DNA from: JABWAN01 sp041918175
Lineage (GTDB): Bacteria > Zhuqueibacterota > Zhuqueibacteria > Zhuqueibacterales > Zhuqueibacteraceae
DNA length: 64,000 nt
Direction of reading: 5' to 3'
Assembly (NCBI GenBank): GCA_041918175.1
Contig: JAYRWE010000135.1
Location: 22,643 to 86,642, forward strand
Positions 26,349 to 34,669 of this stretch are shown here, piece after piece. The notes under the pieces were generated by a model. It did not search any database. It was not told the origin of the DNA and saw nothing but the letters and a program-made list of their open reading frames with translations. Numbering within the stretch: the first letter of the stretch is position 1; each line of letters opens with the position of its first letter. Made by a program: the position numbers and the translations under genes.

Positions 26349-27299
26349 TTAGGCGCCTGGCCCACTGTCTGTCTTTGGTCTAAGCCAGTCTATAATATTT
26401 GTTACAAGTTTCCAGTTATCACCATAATCAAGGCTAGCAATCTTCCAAGTGCCGCATATAGCAACCCTGCCAAGGCCAGCTTGGAACAAGACGAGAAATG
26501 GGGCAGATGCCTGTCGGCTCTTCGTCCATTTCTCAATTATTAAGCGCATGTTTTGTGGATCTAACGGACCTTCTGGTTTCCAAACATCTGTATCAGGTGC
26601 TGTTTCCAATACAAAGTCAGGAGGGTACGTTTTGTGAGTGAGGTCTAATGATGCAGATGAAAGGGCAATTACTTTCTTGATGTCTTTGAGTATCGCGTGG
26701 GGACGTCCATCTCCTGGTTGTATTTCAATATTCGCCCCGAGATTCGGGTCGGCACGGAATACGTGAGCTCGCGTGTCACTCTCGTTCTTTCCATTTGGCA
26801 TAAGAAGATCATCATTAAATGAAAAACCCCACTCGCGCGTCAAGCGGCTCAGGTTGCTGCCATGATGAGTATCTGATGCATAGTATCCCAATATGAATAA
26901 GCCGCCACCGTTCTCAACCCATTTTTTGATTAGCCTCGCGGTAGTGTCATTGATAAGCTCATGGTGGGGCAGAGCATAAACGAGAACGCCTGGCTGGGAT
27001 TCCTTAGAAAAGTTAGCGACTTCAAAGGTTTTACTATGAAGGCTAATACCCATTCTATGTGCCCAAGCTGTCAAACCATTCCACTTATCTTGCTTATATG
27101 ATACATCAAGAAAGACGGTCCGACCAACCGAGGGAGGCAGTGGCACGACAGCGGCAGATGTTTCGCTCCGTTTGTTCTCTGGCTTTGGGCGGAACAGGAC
27201 CAAAAGAAGGGCAATGCAAGCCAGAAGTACGATTATCGCTACTTTCACCCACATTGGATATACACCAATGTAGTCGATGAAATCTTTGATCATACTCAT
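26349..27299 (-). CDS. Membrane-anchored protein of unknown function, DUF4350/GATase-like fold suspected
   Basis: The 316-residue protein has one N-terminal membrane segment (about 16-36, MWVKVAIIVLLACIALLLVL), a short linker, and an extracytoplasmic domain beginning VFLDVSYKQDKWNGL. Segments PGVLVYALPHHELINDTTAR and WVENGGGLFILGYYASDTHH resemble the glutamine-amidotransferase/ThuA-like fold used by DUF4350 proteins; a late GRVAICGTWKIASL would fit a last strand. No catalytic residues can be named. Base composition is clearly AT-richer than the neighbours, suggesting acquisition. The genes on either side are unrelated in function. Confidence 0.65.
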   Translation of the reverse strand: MSMIKDFIDYIGVYPMWVKVAIIVLLACIALLLVLFRPKPENKRSETSAAVVPLPPSVGRTVFLDVSYKQDKWNGLTAWAHRMGISLHSKTFEVANFSKESQPGVLVYALPHHELINDTTARLIKKWVENGGGLFILGYYASDTHHGSNLSRLTREWGFSFNDDLLMPNGKNESDTRAHVFRADPNLGANIEIQPGDGRPHAILKDIKKVIALSSASLDLTHKTYPPDFVLETAPDTDVWKPEGPLDPQNMRLIIEKWTKSRQASAPFLVLFQAGLGRVAICGTWKIASLDYGDNWKLVTNIIDWLRPKTDSGPGA

Positions 27300-27362
27300 A
27301 GTTAGCCGCCTATTTGAAGGGTTTTGCTTAAGATACAGCGGTACTTAAAGTCTCAGGTAAAT

Positions 27363-29096
27363 TCACACATTCGTCGTCCACGGATATCCGCTCTCATAAA
27401 TCATCTCCGCGACTTGCTTGCGCTCTTTGTCGATGTTGTCATCGATCTGTCGCGCATTGCGGCGCACGCGGCGCCATGCTTCATCAACGAACGTGTTTGT
27501 GAGCAATAAATCCTGCTCAACGTTCGCGCTCTTTTGTTTGAGCAAAGTATCCACGCGCGAGATCACCGCAACCATCGCATACAGATCAATCGTCATGTCC
27601 GCGAGGCGGCGTTGCACGAATTGTTTGAGAATGATTTCTTTGCCGTATTTCATGAGCACGCGCTCCGTGGCAGAGTGCAGCTCCTTCGCATACTCGTTGA
27701 ACTTGCCCGCTGCTTCATTCAACTTGGGATGAACGCCGGAAAGATGATCGTGCGCCACCGTGTCTTTCACTTTCCCGACCGCGAAGCCGGTGAGCAAGCC
27801 GAAGCCTTTGATCGGATCACGCAGCGCTTTGCCGATCTTTTTCAAGTATTCGCCGGGGCCTTCCATGCCCGAGAGCGCAATGAACGCACGCAGAATTTCG
27901 TTCGTGCCTTCGAAGATGAGATTGATGCGCGCATCGCGCAGGGCTTGTTCGTAGGCATAATCCTTCGAATAGCCGATACCGCCCGCGATTTGCATGGTCT
28001 CATTCACCGTGCGCCACAGTGTTTCGCTCACAAAAATTTTGCTCGCTGCGGACTCGAGCGAGTAGTCGAGACTTTTGCGATCCGCGAGCGCCGTAGTGAG
28101 ATACACCATGCTCTCTGCGGCATACGTTTCCGCGACCATCGTCGCGATCTTCTCTTGCATCATCTCAAACTGCGCAATGGGGCGATTGAACTGCTTGCGA
28201 TTTTTCGCATGTTCCGCCGACATCTTCACGAGCATTTTGCAGCCGCCGAGACAGCCGCTCGCGAGTCCGAGACGGCCAGTGTTCAAAATCTCCATCGCGA
28301 TTTTGAAGCCGCGCCCCAGTTGCCCGAGCATGTTGTCCACCGGCACAGTGATATTATCGAAATTGAGCGAGGCGGTGTTCGAGCCGTGAATGCCAAGCTT
28401 CTCTTCCGGCTTGCCCGAAGAAAAACCTTTGAAGCCGCGCTCGACAATGAACGCCGAAATTTTTTCTTTCTTCTCGCCGCCTTCGTCCATCATCGTTTTC
28501 GCAAACACGGTGTAAACATCTGCGAGGCCGCCGTTGGTGATCCAAATCTTTCCGCCATTGAGCGTGAAAGATTTTTTATCCGCGGAGAGCACAGCTTTGC
28601 TTTGAATGCCCGCGGCGTCGCTGCCTGCGCCTGCTTCCGTAAGCGCGAAAGCCGTCATCCATTCGCCGCTCGCGATCTTCGGCAAGTAGCGCTGCTTCTG
28701 CTCTTCATTGCCGAACATGATAATGCCCTTTGTGCCGATGGAAAGATGCGCACCGAGCGAAACGCCGAGCGAGGCATCGGCAATACAAATCTCTTCGAAC
28801 ATGCGGCTGTACGACGTTTGCGAAAGTCCCGCACCGCCGTATTCCTGCGGAATGGCGAGGCCGAAGAAGCCAAGCTCTTTGAGACCGGCAAACACTTCTT
28901 TGGAGATGAAGCCTTGGCGATCAATCTGCTTGGGATCAATATTATCGCGCGCGAATTCTTTGAACGCGTCGATAATCGTGCGCAAGTCTTCGCGCTCTTC
29001 CTTCTTCAAAAAAGGATACGGGAAGACGATGTTCTGCTGCACTTCGCCGGCGAACAGGGATTTTAAAAAGCTGCGGGTTTTGTCATCGGATGGCAT
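27363..29096 (-). CDS. Acyl-CoA dehydrogenase (VLCAD/ACAD9-like, extended C-terminus)
   Basis: The 577-residue flavoprotein contains the ACAD signatures AFALTEAGAGSDAAGIQSKA, IWITNGGLADVYTVFAK, and a C-terminal catalytic region ARINLIFEGTNEILRAF, where the Glu is the expected base. The extra C-terminal helical domain (from about 410) is typical of very-long-chain enzymes rather than the 380-residue short-chain ones. It oxidises acyl-CoA to trans-2-enoyl-CoA and would pass electrons to EtfAB encoded 4 kb away. GAGG lies five bases before the start. It stands with FadJ-like and FadI-like genes on the same strand but is separated from them by a repeat and an Uma2 gene. Confidence 0.95.
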   Translation of the reverse strand: MPSDDKTRSFLKSLFAGEVQQNIVFPYPFLKKEEREDLRTIIDAFKEFARDNIDPKQIDRQGFISKEVFAGLKELGFFGLAIPQEYGGAGLSQTSYSRMFEEICIADASLGVSLGAHLSIGTKGIIMFGNEEQKQRYLPKIASGEWMTAFALTEAGAGSDAAGIQSKAVLSADKKSFTLNGGKIWITNGGLADVYTVFAKTMMDEGGEKKEKISAFIVERGFKGFSSGKPEEKLGIHGSNTASLNFDNITVPVDNMLGQLGRGFKIAMEILNTGRLGLASGCLGGCKMLVKMSAEHAKNRKQFNRPIAQFEMMQEKIATMVAETYAAESMVYLTTALADRKSLDYSLESAASKIFVSETLWRTVNETMQIAGGIGYSKDYAYEQALRDARINLIFEGTNEILRAFIALSGMEGPGEYLKKIGKALRDPIKGFGLLTGFAVGKVKDTVAHDHLSGVHPKLNEAAGKFNEYAKELHSATERVLMKYGKEIILKQFVQRRLADMTIDLYAMVAVISRVDTLLKQKSANVEQDLLLTNTFVDEAWRRVRRNARQIDDNIDKERKQVAEMIYESGYPWTTNV

Positions 29097-29136
29097 ATGA
29101 ACCTCGAAACGTTTATGACCGTAGCCGCCTCAACAT

Positions 29137-29224
29137 TGTCATTCAGCGGGAATCTTTTTACTCACTGGGAACAGAGCTTGTTTTGATTTGTGCCTGGTGC
29201 CAAAAAGATTCCTTCTGCATGACA
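29137..29224. repeat. TGTCATTC terminal-inverted-repeat element, copy 3
   Basis: It starts TGTCATTCAGCGGGAATCTT and ends AAAGATTCCTTCTGCATGACA. The middle (GGAACAGAGCTTGTTTTGAT) is nearly shared with the copy at 30210-30298, so these two form a closer pair. Confidence 0.8.
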
Positions 29225-29261
29225 CAATATGAGAGGCTCGCTCGATTGCTGAATTTGATCG

Positions 29262-29525
29262 TCAATTTTTAGTCGTGCTGTTAAGCGCGAAGTGCAGCGT
29301 TTGAACGGCATGTGCCAGCGCCTCAACTTCATTCGGGAAACGGCCGCTTGCGACAAGGCTTTGAAGCGCAGGGTAAAACTCCGGACGGTGCAGCAAGGCA
29401 CGCGAAATATTTTTAATCTTTTTTTCAAGAAGCGCGCTGCTCAAGACCGCAACATCGTGCTCGACATCTTCCGGCGTGATGAGATCGGCGTCGGATTCGT
29501 GCGGAGTCATGTGTGACATGCTCAT
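29262..29525 (-). CDS. Small hypothetical protein downstream of Uma2
   Basis: The 87-residue protein begins MSMSHMTPHESDADLITPED and is predicted to be acidic then helical (EALAHAVQTLHFAL). I recognise no family. ATG 29525 lies 10 bp after the Uma2 stop on the same strand, so it is probably translated from the same message; only a weak GAG precedes it. Confidence 0.45.
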   Translation of the reverse strand: MSMSHMTPHESDADLITPEDVEHDVAVLSSALLEKKIKNISRALLHRPEFYPALQSLVASGRFPNEVEALAHAVQTLHFALNSTTKN

Positions 29526-29535
29526 CTCGCTATTC

Positions 29536-30177
29536 TCAAGCAACCGCATTGCCATTGCCCACCACCGTGCCCGGGCAAATTTCCTCGACCTCCACTTCGA
29601 AGCCAGGCAAAATTTTAGAATGCACCATCTCGCCGACGCCGTATTTACCCACGAGCGTATATGCTCCTTGCTCCAACCAGTAAAGCTCAATCGTGCGCGC
29701 TTCGGGATCGACGATCCAATACTCTCGCACGCCGGCTTTGGCATAAACTTGAAACTTCTTGCGACGGTCCGCCACCCAATTCCACGGCGAGAGCACTTCC
29801 ACCAAAAGATCAGGCACACCTTCGACGTTCTCTTCTTTGACGATGTGCAGATTTTCTTTGAGCACGAAAATCACGTCAGGCTGAACCGGCGTTGCAAAGC
29901 CGGGCAATAAAACATCCGAAGGCGCGTCCAACACGAGGCCGAGGTTGTGTTGCAGGTTGTGGTTCCGAAGCGCGGCAAAGATATTTCCTTTGCAGAGCTG
30001 ATGCTTTATGCGAGGCGCTGGCGACATGAGCAATTCTCCTTCAATCACTTCGTAGGTCCAACCGTCTTCCGGCAAGCGGCAATAATCTTCATAAGTCCAC
30101 TGGCCTTGCGGCGGCCATTTGCCATCCTCAATTGTCACGCTGCGCGAGTCGGGAGGAAAATCAACGAGGAGAGTCAT
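29536..30177 (-). CDS. Uma2 family (DUF820) putative restriction-endonuclease-fold protein
   Basis: The 213-residue protein has the Uma2 pattern: WTYEDYCRLPEDGWTYEVIE, GELLMSPAP, PVQPDVIFVLKEN, then the PD-(D/E)XK-like core PDLLVEVLSPWN...DRRKKFQVYAKAGVREYWIVD. Family members share the endonuclease fold and are abundant in cyanobacteria and other multicellular or environmental bacteria; a role is not established. It differs from the tandem Uma2 genes at 42.3-43.5 kb. It is bracketed by two copies of the TGTCATTC element (29137 and 30210), which suggests repeat-mediated insertion. Confidence 0.85.
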   Translation of the reverse strand: MTLLVDFPPDSRSVTIEDGKWPPQGQWTYEDYCRLPEDGWTYEVIEGELLMSPAPRIKHQLCKGNIFAALRNHNLQHNLGLVLDAPSDVLLPGFATPVQPDVIFVLKENLHIVKEENVEGVPDLLVEVLSPWNWVADRRKKFQVYAKAGVREYWIVDPEARTIELYWLEQGAYTLVGKYGVGEMVHSKILPGFEVEVEEICPGTVVGNGNAVA

Positions 30178-30209
30178 TGTGCTCGTTCTCCATTTGTAAT
30201 TTTATTTCG

Positions 30210-30298
30210 TGTCATTCAGCGGGAATCTTTTTACTCGCTGGGAATACCGCTTGTTTGGATTTGTGCCCAGTGCTTAAAAGGATTCCTTCTGAATGACA
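30210..30298. repeat. TGTCATTC terminal-inverted-repeat element, copy 4
   Basis: It starts TGTCATTCAGCGGGAATCTT and ends AAAGGATTCCTTCTGAATGACA, very close in sequence to copy 3 on the other side of the Uma2 locus. Confidence 0.8.
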
Positions 30299-30320
30299 TT
30301 TGATAGGGAGTAGCGATTGT

Positions 30321-32510
30321 TTAAAGATAAAACTTTTTCTCGCCCGCCTTCATTTCAACCAACATTGGCGCGGGTTGGAAGCGTTCGCCATGTTTGCTCG
30401 CGTAATATTCCATGCGCTCGATCACGCGCGCGACGCCGAGCGTATCCGCATAGCGCAACAAGCCGCCGCGAAACGGTGGGAAGCCGGTGCCGAAGATCAT
30501 CCCCGCATCCACGTCGTGCGGGCGGCGCACGATCTCTTCGCTCAAGCACAGCGCCGCTTCGTTGATCATGAGCAGCACGCAACGCTCTTGCGCCTCGCTC
30601 TTCGCCAGTTTCGCGCCGCTCGGATTGAGGCTGAGAAAATCATAGATGCTTTGATCAACACTCTTTTCTTTGCCTTGATAAAGATAAAAACCTTTGCCGT
30701 TTTTCTTGCCGAGGCGTTTGTCCGCGGCGAGTTTATCAAGGCCTTCGCCCGCGTTCATGCGAGCGCCGAACGCGTCGATCATGATGTGCGAAACTTTCGC
30801 CGCCACGTCGAGCCCGACTTCATCCACCAAATTAAACGGGCCCATGGGCATGCCGAATTGCACGAGCGCTTCGTCGATCTCTTCAATGCTGTAACCTTCC
30901 TGCAAAATGCGCGAAGCCTCGGCGAGGTACGCGCTGAGAATGCGATTCACGAGAAAGCCGGGCGCGTCTTTCACCACGATGGGCGTCTTGCCGAGTTTCT
31001 TCGCAAACGAAACGAGGCTCGCAATCGTCGCGTCGCTCGTGTGCTCGCCGCGAATCACTTCCACGAGTGGCATGCGATGCACGGGATTGAAGAAGTGCAA
31101 GCCGCACACTTTGTCGGGCCGCTTCGTCGCGCTCGCCATTGCGGTGACAGAGAGCGAAGAGGTATTGCTCGCGAGAATTGCATGCGGCGGCACGATGCCG
31201 TCAAGCTCCGCAAAAACTTTTTTCTTGATGTCGAGGTTTTCGACGATGGCTTCGATCACGAGATCGACGCGATGAAAGCCAGCGTAATCAATCGTGCCGG
31301 TGATAAGGGCCATTTTGTTTTGCATATCGTGCGGCGTCATGCGGCGCTTCTTCACGCTCTCGGAAAAAACTTTGGCCGCGGCTTCGGTGCCTTTTGCGAC
31401 CGCGGCGTAGTTGAGATCTTTCATGCGCGCGGGCAGATCGTTGTGCGCCATAAGCTGCGCGATGCCGCCGCCCATGATGCCCGCGCCGAGTACGCCGATG
31501 CGCTCGAAGCTTTGCGTTTTGCCGGTGAAATTCGCAACGCCTTTGTCTTTTTTAATTTCTTCAGTGAGATAAAAAATGCTGATGAGATTTTTGGAAATCT
31601 CCGTGGAGATCGCGCGTCCGGCCAACTCCGCCTCGATGGCGAGACCGGCTTTGAGATCGAGCGGGAAGCCTTTTTCCACCGCTTCAATCGCAAGTTCCGG
31701 CGCGGGATAATGGCCTTTGGTTTCGCTACGCGTTTGCTTGCGCGCTTGTTCGAATAAAACTTTGCGGCCGATAAAATTCTTTTCGAGCAGGAGCGACTGC
31801 GCATTCGCGCGTTTGCGCCGCGCTTCGATCTTGCGCCGCAACTCGGGGCTGCGCGCTTCAATCGCAAACGCGTGGCCGATGCTGCGCAGCATGTCGAACG
31901 AAAACTCCGAAGGAATCACGCGGTCGATAATGCCGGAGCGATACGCGCGTTTCGCGTCAACCGTTTTGCCGGTGAGAATGTATTCGAGGCTGCGCTGAAT
32001 GCCGATGAGGCGCGGCAAACGTTGCGTGCCGCCGAAGCCGGGAATGATGCCGAGGCGCACTTCAGGCAAGCCGAGGCGCGTTTTATCGGTGTCTTGCGCG
32101 ATGCGAAAATCGCACGCGAGCGAGAGTTCGAGTCCGCCGCCCACGCACGCGCCGGAGATGACGACAATGGTAGTCATAGGCAGCGCGGCAATTTTATCGA
32201 ACACGGCTTGGCCGAGCGCAGCTTTCTGCGCGGCCTCGCGCGGGTCGCGAAGATTTTCGATCTCGCTGATCTTCGCGCCGGCGATGAAGTTGCCCTCTTT
32301 GCCGCTGATGATAATGAGGCTCTTCAAATCTCGGCGGCCATGCAACTCATCGAGGCGCGTCGCGAGTTCTTGCATCACGGGCGAAGAGAGAATGTTGACG
32401 CGCTCGCCGGGCGTGTCGATAATGAGCATGCCGACGTCGTCGATGGTTTCGAGACGAAACGCGGGCGCGGCGGAGATTTTGTTTTCGGTTGTGGCTGAAA
32501 CGTGATCCAT
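30321..32510 (-). CDS. fadJ: Bifunctional enoyl-CoA hydratase / 3-hydroxyacyl-CoA dehydrogenase (FadJ-like alpha subunit)
   Basis: The 729-residue protein fuses a crotonase domain (about 15-200: oxyanion loop ISGACVGGGLELSLACDFRI, then LPEVRLGIIPGFGGTQRLPR) to a 3-hydroxyacyl-CoA dehydrogenase (about 335-725: Rossmann motif IGVLGAGIMGGGIAQL, ASNTSSLSV, CGLHFFNPVHRMPLVEVIRG). It would perform steps two and three of beta-oxidation with NAD. The start has GAGGA four to five bases upstream. FadI-like thiolase is encoded 0.7 kb upstream on the same strand, but a nucleotidyltransferase pair intervenes. The symbol follows E. coli FadJ/FadB; which one is closer cannot be told by eye. Confidence 0.95.
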   Translation of the reverse strand: MDHVSATTENKISAAPAFRLETIDDVGMLIIDTPGERVNILSSPVMQELATRLDELHGRRDLKSLIIISGKEGNFIAGAKISEIENLRDPREAAQKAALGQAVFDKIAALPMTTIVVISGACVGGGLELSLACDFRIAQDTDKTRLGLPEVRLGIIPGFGGTQRLPRLIGIQRSLEYILTGKTVDAKRAYRSGIIDRVIPSEFSFDMLRSIGHAFAIEARSPELRRKIEARRKRANAQSLLLEKNFIGRKVLFEQARKQTRSETKGHYPAPELAIEAVEKGFPLDLKAGLAIEAELAGRAISTEISKNLISIFYLTEEIKKDKGVANFTGKTQSFERIGVLGAGIMGGGIAQLMAHNDLPARMKDLNYAAVAKGTEAAAKVFSESVKKRRMTPHDMQNKMALITGTIDYAGFHRVDLVIEAIVENLDIKKKVFAELDGIVPPHAILASNTSSLSVTAMASATKRPDKVCGLHFFNPVHRMPLVEVIRGEHTSDATIASLVSFAKKLGKTPIVVKDAPGFLVNRILSAYLAEASRILQEGYSIEEIDEALVQFGMPMGPFNLVDEVGLDVAAKVSHIMIDAFGARMNAGEGLDKLAADKRLGKKNGKGFYLYQGKEKSVDQSIYDFLSLNPSGAKLAKSEAQERCVLLMINEAALCLSEEIVRRPHDVDAGMIFGTGFPPFRGGLLRYADTLGVARVIERMEYYASKHGERFQPAPMLVEMKAGEKKFYL

Positions 32511-32557
32511 ATCTTCCTCGGTTTCCTAGCTAAAACATCCGTGCTGTATAATTCGGT

Positions 32558-33004
32558 TTACGGCAGGTTTTCCAGATCATTCAAATCTTTGAATCGCCCC
32601 GCGGCTTTCTTGTTCACTTTCAAATGACGAAGGCTGATGATATTCACATCGATGTCATCGATCTTGTCAATAATTCGTTCAGCAAAGCATTCCCCAAAAC
32701 TCACACCCGAGATGCCAGTTGTCACTTCAATACGCATCGGGGGCATGCCCATGCGCACGATGCTTTTATCTTTCAAGAACAAGCTTTCCGAGAGCTCCGA
32801 CGTGCCAAATCCAAATTCGCGCAAAGCCGCAACCGCTCGTGCGGCATTCTCGGGGTTGACTGCAATCCAGAAATCAATGTCGTTCGTGGCGCGCGGATAG
32901 CCATGATAGCTGACCGCATATCCGCCGATTAACAGATATTGCACGTTATTCGCGTTCAGCGATTTCAAGAACTCTTTGAAGTCGTTCTGTAACTTGAGAG
33001 CCAT
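32558..33004 (-). CDS. MNT/DUF6036-like nucleotidyltransferase, toxin-antitoxin type
   Basis: The 148-residue protein has a minimal nucleotidyltransferase core: YLLIGGYAVSYHGYPRATND followed by IDFWI, giving the GG-x-S...D-x-D metal-binding pattern. Such proteins act as nucleotide-transferring partners in HEPN/MNT-like and AbiE-like modules. It overlaps the preceding small gene by 59 bp, indicating strict coupling. The pair is inserted between the FadI and FadJ genes, in the same orientation. The target of any AMP transfer is unknown. Confidence 0.75.
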   Translation of the reverse strand: MALKLQNDFKEFLKSLNANNVQYLLIGGYAVSYHGYPRATNDIDFWIAVNPENAARAVAALREFGFGTSELSESLFLKDKSIVRMGMPPMRIEVTTGISGVSFGECFAERIIDKIDDIDVNIISLRHLKVNKKAAGRFKDLNDLENLP

Positions 33005-33155
33005 AGTTTATCCAGCGCAGCAATTCTAGATGTTCGAGCCGCTCGTGTGGCGTGCGCGAATGCCAATAGGCTTTTTCATCGCTTTCATCATAAAGCGAAG
33101 CCACGCTAAACGCCGTGCGATCTACTTTGAGTTCTTGCACGTTTTCCATTCTCAT
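32946..33155 (-). CDS. Small conserved partner of the nucleotidyltransferase
   Basis: The 69-residue protein reads VDRTAFSVASLYDESDEKAY, then WHSRTPHERLEHLELLRWIN and YGSQVTERLQRVLEI. This short pattern is, from memory, typically found directly upstream of DUF6036/MNT-type genes. There is no membrane segment. Start may be ATG 33155 or 33149. The long overlap with the downstream gene argues the two are one functional unit, possibly antitoxin and toxin. Confidence 0.65.
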   Translation of the reverse strand: MRMENVQELKVDRTAFSVASLYDESDEKAYWHSRTPHERLEHLELLRWINYGSQVTERLQRVLEIAERE

Positions 33156-33212
33156 AACTCGCTTTCACGATCAACCATCCTCGACCAACTATCCTCGATC
33201 CTCAATCTCCAC

Positions 33213-34499
33213 TCACTTCCTCTCCACCACCATCGCCCCACCCTGCCCGCCGCCGACGCACAATGTGGCCAATCCCAAATTCAAATCGCGGCGTTGCATT
33301 TCTTTGAGCAGAGTGAGAATCAAGCGCGCGCCGGAGCTGCCCACCGGATGGCCAAGTGCAATCGCGCCGCCGTTCACGTTGAGAATGTCGCGATTGATTT
33401 CGCCGAGCGGCTCTTCGCGGCCAATCCATTTTTGCGAGAGCTTCGCGTCGCGGAACACCATCTCGTTCGCGATCACTTGCGCGGCGAATGCTTCGTTGAT
33501 TTCGATGAGCTGTATGTCTTTGAACGAAACATTGGCAAGCCGCAGCGCGCGTGGCGTCGCGACTGAGGGGCCGAGTCCCATGCGAGCAGGATCGAGGCCG
33601 GCGAACGCATAGCTGCGCACATAGCCGAGAATTTTCATGCCGAGCGCTTTGGCTTTCTCTTCAGTCATGACAAGCACCGCGGCTGCGCCGTCCGTAATCT
33701 GGCTCGAATTGCCTGCGGTCACGCTGCCATATTCGCGATCAAACACCGGACGCAATTTCGCGAGCGCTTCGAGCGATTGATTTTTGCGAATGCCGTTGTC
33801 TTCATCGACCACGGTGTTGTGCTGCGGCGGCGGAAACACGGGCACGATCTCCTCGCGCAGCTTGCCGAGGTCGGTGGCGAGCGTCGCGCGTTGATGACTC
33901 AACAGCGCGAACGCATCTTGCTCATGGCGCGTGATGCCGAACTCTTTGGCGAGCACTTCCGCGGTCTCGCCCATGTTGAGCTCGCAAATCGGATCGGTGA
34001 GGCCGACTTGTAAACCGATGATGGGTTTGAAATGTTTGGGTCGCATGTGCGCGAAGGCTTCGAGCTTTTGTCCGAACGAGCGCGCCTTCGAAGCTTCGGC
34101 CAACACTTCGCCGTATTCTTGCGGATAGAGCAATGGAATATTGCTCATGGATTCCACACCGCCGGCAATGATCACGTCCGCCATGCCCGCGGAAATTTTG
34201 AGATGCGCGGTGGCAATCGCGTCCATACCCGAAGCGCAATTGCGCGCGATGGTCACGGCAGGCACGCGGCGCGGGATGCCGCTCTTGAGCGCGATCACGC
34301 GTGCGATGTTCGTGGCTTCCGGCGGCTGCGCGATGTTGCCGATCACGACTTCATCGATGAGTTCAGGATCAAGTTCGGTGCGTTCGAGCAATTCATGCAC
34401 GGCAATGCGACCCAGCTCTTGGGCGGGTAAAGTTTTGAACAACGTGCCCGCTTTCACATACGGTGTGCGCAGGCCTTCGACAATGACGACTTCACGCAT
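33213..34499 (-). CDS. fadI: Acetyl-CoA C-acyltransferase (3-ketoacyl-CoA thiolase, FadI-like)
   Basis: The 428-residue thiolase shows the acylated cysteine in ARNCASGMDAIATAHLKI, VIAGGVESMS, the NEAFA loop (IEINEAFAAQVIAN), and the C-terminal GGAIALGHPVGSSGARLI and CVGGGQGGAMVVE. It cleaves 3-ketoacyl-CoA in beta-oxidation and would cooperate with the FadJ-like protein. Length exceeds the 390 residues of biosynthetic thiolases, as in FadI. The start has GAGGA about four bases upstream. The TetR/FadR-like regulator is the next gene upstream in the same direction. Confidence 0.95.
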   Translation of the reverse strand: MREVVIVEGLRTPYVKAGTLFKTLPAQELGRIAVHELLERTELDPELIDEVVIGNIAQPPEATNIARVIALKSGIPRRVPAVTIARNCASGMDAIATAHLKISAGMADVIIAGGVESMSNIPLLYPQEYGEVLAEASKARSFGQKLEAFAHMRPKHFKPIIGLQVGLTDPICELNMGETAEVLAKEFGITRHEQDAFALLSHQRATLATDLGKLREEIVPVFPPPQHNTVVDEDNGIRKNQSLEALAKLRPVFDREYGSVTAGNSSQITDGAAAVLVMTEEKAKALGMKILGYVRSYAFAGLDPARMGLGPSVATPRALRLANVSFKDIQLIEINEAFAAQVIANEMVFRDAKLSQKWIGREEPLGEINRDILNVNGGAIALGHPVGSSGARLILTLLKEMQRRDLNLGLATLCVGGGQGGAMVVERK

Positions 34500-34561
34500 A
34501 GCTTCCTCTATGATTTGGTTTGTTTGACAGCATGAATTTCGGTGCTCCGTTCTTCTCGCGA

Positions 34562-34651
34562 TGTCATTCTGAAAGAATCTTTTTAAGCACTGGAGTCAAA
34601 ATCAAATTGAGCCTTGTCGCAAGTGCTCAAAAAGATCCCTTCTGGATGACA
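34562..34651. repeat. TGTCATTC terminal-inverted-repeat element, copy 5
   Basis: It starts TGTCATTCTGAAAGAATCTT and ends AAAGATCCCTTCTGGATGACA, with GCACTGG and GTGCTCAAAA inner arms. It separates the thiolase and TetR genes. Confidence 0.8.
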
Positions 34652-34669
34652 GGTACGAGGAGTGTGCGA

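Noticed and set aside
27534..29066. Open plus-strand frame of 510 codons opposite the acyl-CoA dehydrogenase gene
   Set aside because: Antisense shadow; composition (Arg/His/Phe-rich) and absence of motifs do not support a protein.
30300..31757. Open plus-strand frame of 485 codons opposite the FadJ-like gene
   Set aside because: It is antisense to a clear two-domain enzyme, is rich in Arg, His and Ala, and shows no family motif; it is a shadow of high-GC codon bias.
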